A stretch of DNA of 45,176 bases. Source: an uncultured bacterium (GTDB taxonomy: Bacteria; Verrucomicrobiota; Kiritimatiellia; RFP12; UBA1067). A program made the position numbers and the translations under genes. The stretch spans positions 1-45,176 of the forward strand of contig CADCAK010000015.1 in the NCBI GenBank assembly GCA_902799385.1. Reading direction: 5' to 3'. The notes beneath the pieces are model-generated. The model searched no databases and had not been told where the DNA came from. It worked only from the letters and a program-made list of their open reading frames with translations. Positions 42,647-45,176 of the stretch are shown piece by piece; position 1 is the stretch's first letter, and each line of letters starts with the position of its first letter.

Positions 42647-43411
42647 ATGGCAAGCGACTTCAAGAAACTATCCGACAAGGTAAAGCCGCGCGAGCAACTG
42701 CGCGATGCTGTCTCGCCGTCTGAATTGAAACCGGAGGCGCTGTTGGCGATTCTGTTGCGCACTGGGGCGGCTGGGTGTAATGTGCTGGAGACGGCGCGGC
42801 GGCTTCTCGATGCATTTGGATCCGTGTCGGAGCTTGTTAAAAGCGACTGGCGAACGCTGGAGCGTCACATCCGCGATTACAACAAGCGTCATTCCGATCG
42901 GAAGATAAAAGGCGTTGGACAGTTGAAGATGCTGGAACTTGCGGCGGCGTTTGAGCTTGTGCGTCGCGGATATGAATTGGATGGCGAGGACATTCGGAAG
43001 GTCAGGATCACTAATCCGGAAGATTCCTATCGCATATTTCGCGAGGCGGCGTTCTTGGGCGAGGAGCAGGAAGGTTTCTATGTTCTACCGCTCGACACAA
43101 AAAACCGTCCACTATGCACGGCGCCATTGCGTGTCACATATGGGCTAGTCGATCAGGTGCTGGCACATCCGCGTGAAGTGTTCAAAGCGGCGATACGATG
43201 GGGTGCCCATGCGATCATTGTCGCACATAACCATCCTTCTGGTGATCCAACGCCGGGCAGGGATGACATCCGTCTGACGGAACGGCTTGTTGATGCAGGG
43301 CGCATAGTCGGAATCCCTGTCATCGATCACTTGATTCTTGGTTCGCCGGATAGTGCGGAAGGCAGAGGGTTTGTCTCGCTGAAGAAGCTTGGCATAGGAA
43401 GCTTGGCATGA
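42647..43411 (+). CDS. radC: RadC-like JAB/MPN domain protein
   Basis: RadC-family protein with N-terminal helix-hairpin-helix part (about 20-100) and C-terminal JAMM metalloprotease-like domain, whose metal motif is VAHNHPSGDPTPGRDD. Despite the name, repair activity is not established; such genes are often found in genomic islands beside restriction systems. 254 residues. It follows hsdR after 13 bases (GAAGAGGAA upstream), and is the last clear gene of the island. Composition is mixed. Confidence 0.92.
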   Translation: MASDFKKLSDKVKPREQLRDAVSPSELKPEALLAILLRTGAAGCNVLETARRLLDAFGSVSELVKSDWRTLERHIRDYNKRHSDRKIKGVGQLKMLELAAAFELVRRGYELDGEDIRKVRITNPEDSYRIFREAAFLGEEQEGFYVLPLDTKNRPLCTAPLRVTYGLVDQVLAHPREVFKAAIRWGAHAIIVAHNHPSGDPTPGRDDIRLTERLVDAGRIVGIPVIDHLILGSPDSAEGRGFVSLKKLGIGSLA

Positions 43412-43657
43412 ATTCAACAAAACTGCTGTTATACAGTAGAAGGTTGCACAAATGGCGATGCCACAGAGAGACGAAACGATCCTCCTTCGCTCTTGCGAGC
43501 TATAGAGGACAAGTTGAGGAAATCAAGCGGCTGGAACCACCTTCGCCGAGGCTGCGGCGGGTCAAGTGCGTTGCTTGAATACGCCGTCATGCATGAAGAC
43601 GAAGCCGAGGCCGCCCGCCTCCGCGCAGAGTTGACGAAATTGGTGGATAAGGTGTAG
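43412..43657 (+). other. Open remnant in frame with radC, possible short gene
   Basis: Directly after the radC TGA the same frame stays open for 81 codons to TAG (43655-43657). The latter part reads like protein (DPPSLLRAIEDKLRKSSGWN, then GCGGSSALLEYAVMHEDEAE, AARLRAELTKLVDKV) but there is no good start codon upstream. A read-through extension of radC, or the end of a broken gene, are both possible. No family recognised. Confidence 0.4.
43577..43612 (+). repeat. 36-bp direct repeat, copy 1
   Basis: Begins GAATACGCCGTCATGCATGA. The same sequence with three changes is at 44302-44337, 725 bases away. This copy is inside the open remnant; the second runs into TAG after 10 codons. Confidence 0.85.
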
Positions 43658-43696
43658 CGCGTCGGATTTGCCGCGCTGCTGGAGGGGCGCTACCGC

Positions 43697-43805
43697 TTAC
43701 CCCCGGGGGTAAGGGGTTCATACCCCTGGGGGTAATCACCTCATACCCCTAGGGGTAAGGGCATGCTACCCCTAGGGGTAACTCACTGACTTACCCCCGG
43801 GGGTA
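43697..43805. repeat. Array of five 14-bp palindromes at 23-bp pitch
   Basis: Copies at 43698-43711 (TACCCCCGGGGGTA), 43721-43734 (TACCCCTGGGGGTA), 43744-43757 and 43767-43780 (TACCCCTAGGGGTA), 43792-43805 (TACCCCCGGGGGTA). Centres are 23, 23, 23 and 25 bases apart; spacers of 9, 9, 9 and 11 bases are unrelated. Central bases change in pairs (CG to TA), keeping symmetry in four of five. The pitch is not a multiple of three and the array is stop-containing, so it is not a coding repeat. A set of binding sites or RNA hairpins is likely. Confidence 0.95.
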
Positions 43806-44154
43806 GTTAAGCGAGCCGACGATGCGTCGGCGAGCGCAAAAGCTACGAAAAGAAACGCGCCATAGCGGAAGGTCGGGCTAACGGCGCATGTGTGAGGAGC
43901 GAGCGCAGGGGAACGGCAAGACTCCGGTTCGCGTGATGCGCCAGAGGACGCGCGCGAGACAAGGAGGCGGTATTCCGCCGACGAAGTATCGCGCTGCGGA
44001 CGGTGGATGCAGCGCGCGGGAGGAGTCGCGCTTTTCCCCGAAGGGAGTGACGAACGCATGCGACGTTTGCCCAGTTCCCGAGGGTGCACTGCGCGGCTTT
44101 GTTTTGGGCCAACGCCGGGCGGAACCCTTTTAGGCGAGGCGGATTGCACAGGAC

Positions 44155-44194
44155 TCGACCCAGAAGCCGTATATGTATACGGCGAGTGGGTCGA
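44155..44194. repeat. Two-tier 40-bp palindrome
   Basis: Outer arms TCGACCCA (44155-44162) and TGGGTCGA (44187-44194); inner arms GCCGTATA (44166-44173) and TATACGGC (44176-44183) around TG; three-base GAA and GAG between tiers. All 16 pairs are perfect. Confidence 0.9.
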
Positions 44195-44301
44195 AGGACG
44201 GGCAAGGCGCCCGCCTCAAAGGGCGAGCACGGTTGCCCGAAACAAAGCCGCACACTGGAAGGCAAACCAGCACACGCAAGCAACAGCTGGATGCGCTGCA
44301 T

Positions 44302-44337
44302 GAATACGCCGTCATGCATGGGGACGAAGCCTAGGCC
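44302..44337 (+). repeat. 36-bp direct repeat, copy 2
   Basis: 33 of 36 bases match 43577-43612; the frame meets TAG at 44332. Confidence 0.85.
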
Positions 44338-44674
44338 GTAGGCCGCGCCACGCCGAGCCGATGGTCGCGGACGCGGAGGGTGTGTTTTGGCGGCATGCGA
44401 AGCGACGGGGAAAAAGACGGAAGCGACCCGATTTTGACGCACCGCCATTTTGCCGAGAGGCTTGACGGCATTGGCAAAATGTAAAAGGTCGCAAAATCGA
44501 TGTCGCCACCGGCTTTTTCACCGGAGCTTTGGCGCGTATTCGCGGCAAAGCTAGCGAGCCCTAAGCCAAAACACATCCCGAAGCGGACGCGACACAAAAC
44601 CATCGGGTCTCCGGACTTAGTGACGGGTCGGATGAAGGCCTCACCTTGGCTCCATCACATTGCAGATAATTGCT

Positions 44675-44713
44675 TTTGCCCCCTTGTCAGGAGGGGGCAA
44701 ATAATGATATACT
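44675..44713 (+). promoter_or_regulatory. rpsL promoter with overlapping inverted repeat
   Basis: TTGTCA (44684-44689), 18-base spacer, TATACT (44708-44713) with upstream TG. A perfect inverted repeat TTTGCCCCCT (44675-44684)/AGGGGGCAAA (44692-44701) surrounds the -35. The lack of a downstream T-run argues against a terminator; an operator is more likely. Confidence 0.75.
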
Positions 44714-44750
44714 ATCTCCCACTTTGGAAAAGCACAAGGAAAAACGATAA

Positions 44751-45134
44751 ATGCCGACAATCAATCAGTTGATCCGCAAGGGGCGCAGCCCCCTAGCGAC
44801 GCATTCGAAGTCGCCGGCGCTCAAGGCATGCCCCCAGCGCCGCGGCGTCTGTCTCGTCGTAAAGACGATGACCCCCAAGAAGCCTAACTCCGCTCTCCGC
44901 AAGGTCGCCCGTGTGCGCCTTACGACCGGCGTGGAAGTGACGGCCTACATCCCCGGCGAAGGTCACAACCTCCAGGAGCACAGCGTCGTTCTCGTGCGCG
45001 GAGGCCGTGTGAAGGACCTTCCTGGCGTCCGCTACCACATCGTTCGCGGCAAGCTCGACTCCCTCGGCGTCGCGGGCCGCAACCGCAGCCGTTCGAAGTA
45101 CGGCATGAAGCGCCAGAAGAAAGAGGAGAAGTAA
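44751..45134 (+). CDS. rpsL: 30S ribosomal protein S12
   Basis: S12 monitors decoding in the A site; mutations give streptomycin resistance. Start [11 protein letters not shown], then the conserved [19 protein letters not shown] and [20 protein letters not shown], and [15 protein letters not shown]. 127 residues, normal with a Lys/Glu tail. ATG 44751 is 37 bases after the -10 box, with AAGGAAAAACGATAA upstream. It opens the str operon; rpsG begins three bases after its stop. Confidence 0.97.
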   Translation: MPTINQLIRKGRSPLATHSKSPALKACPQRRGVCLVVKTMTPKKPNSALRKVARVRLTTGVEVTAYIPGEGHNLQEHSVVLVRGGRVKDLPGVRYHIVRGKLDSLGVAGRNRSRSKYGMKRQKKEEK

Positions 45135-45137
45135 GAC

Positions 45138-45176
45138 ATGAGCCGCAGAGGTAAGACTATCGTCAAGCGCGTCGTT
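45138..45176 (+). CDS. rpsG: Start of probable 30S ribosomal protein S7
   Basis: Only 13 codons are in the window (MSRRGKTIVKRVV). S7 proteins start with a short basic stretch of this kind and rpsG regularly follows rpsL. GAGGAGAAGTAAG precedes the ATG. Confidence 0.75.
   Translation, partial: MSRRGKTIVKRVV

Larger units (their letters stand above)
43806..44674. other. Gene-poor stretch rich in small hairpins
   Basis: No convincing gene on either strand; open frames on the minus strand have no family likeness and odd composition. It contains CCGACG-ATG-CGTCGG (43815-43829), GGCGG-TATT-CCGCC near 43965-43980, the two-tier palindrome at 44155-44194 and the second direct-repeat copy. It could be decayed genes or a structured RNA; it matches neither RNase P RNA nor tmRNA that I can recognise. 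Confidence 0.5.

Noticed and set aside
32200..43700. Prophage or transposon as carrier of the restriction island
   Set aside because: No integrase, transposase, phage structural gene or terminal inverted repeat is visible in the window.
43697..43805. Reading the palindrome array as a CRISPR array
   Set aside because: Repeats are 14 bp and spacers only 9-11 bp, far too short; no cas genes are present.
43843..44448. 201-codon minus-strand open frame in the gene-poor stretch
   Set aside because: Odd composition (Arg, Ala, Ser, Pro), no ribosome-binding site, no domain, and it runs through the two-tier palindrome.
43806..44674. RNase P RNA or tmRNA in the gene-poor stretch
   Set aside because: None of the invariant stretches of either RNA could be found.

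Overview
The window is chromosomal DNA from a GC-rich bacterium. Every gene I can support, including both tRNAs, lies on the + strand. It starts inside the alpha ribosomal operon (rpsM end, rpsK, rpsD, rpoA, rplQ, rpsU) and ends at the head of the str operon (rpsL, start of rpsG). The gene set is free-living housekeeping: NAD synthesis (nadC, nadB), CoA (type III coaX), proline, purines, acetyl-CoA carboxylase, Tat, UvrC, an L,D-transpeptidase and CCA-adding enzyme, plus two Gfo/Idh/MocA oxidoreductases, one with a twin-arginine signal. My best guess is an uncultured member of the PVC superphylum (Kiritimatiellae/Lentisphaerae-like). That is inference from gene style, not proven by any marker here.

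Layout: 1-2.85 kb alpha operon with a terminator. 2.9-31.95 kb housekeeping genes in short operons with overlapping ATGA or GTGA junctions. Notable items are an Nth-YbeY fusion, a tRNA-Thr(UGU) with a class II-like variable arm, a compact UvrC without its C-terminal helix-hairpin-helix region, and an rplM-rpsI operon with a leader. 32.3-43.7 kb is a type I restriction-modification island: a small opal-interrupted ORF, hsdM, a four-helix-bundle/zinc-finger gene, hsdS, an AT-rich coiled-coil membrane protein, a DUF4062-GHKL ATPase-winged helix protein, hsdR and radC. 43.7-44.7 kb is gene-poor DNA with a striking array of five 14-bp palindromes at a 23-bp pitch, a two-tier 40-bp palindrome and a 36-bp direct repeat. 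The rpsL promoter follows.

Two patterns cross the whole window. First, almost every promoter I find has an extended -10 of the form TGRTATAMT (TGGTATAAT, TGATATAAT or TGATATACT), often with no clear -35. Two of these promoters sit so close to start codons that the mRNAs should be leaderless. Second, many short word-like tandem repeats with 7-9 bp periods occur between genes and, unusually, in frame inside coaX, purL, nadB, the tail of nth-ybeY and the start of hsdS, always at linkers or ends.

Best candidate for an undescribed system: the two accessory genes lodged between hsdS and hsdR (36420-39397), a membrane-anchored coiled coil and a DUF4062-GHKL ATPase. They look like added sensing or effector parts of the restriction island. 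The palindrome array just beyond radC is the strongest unexplained non-coding signal.
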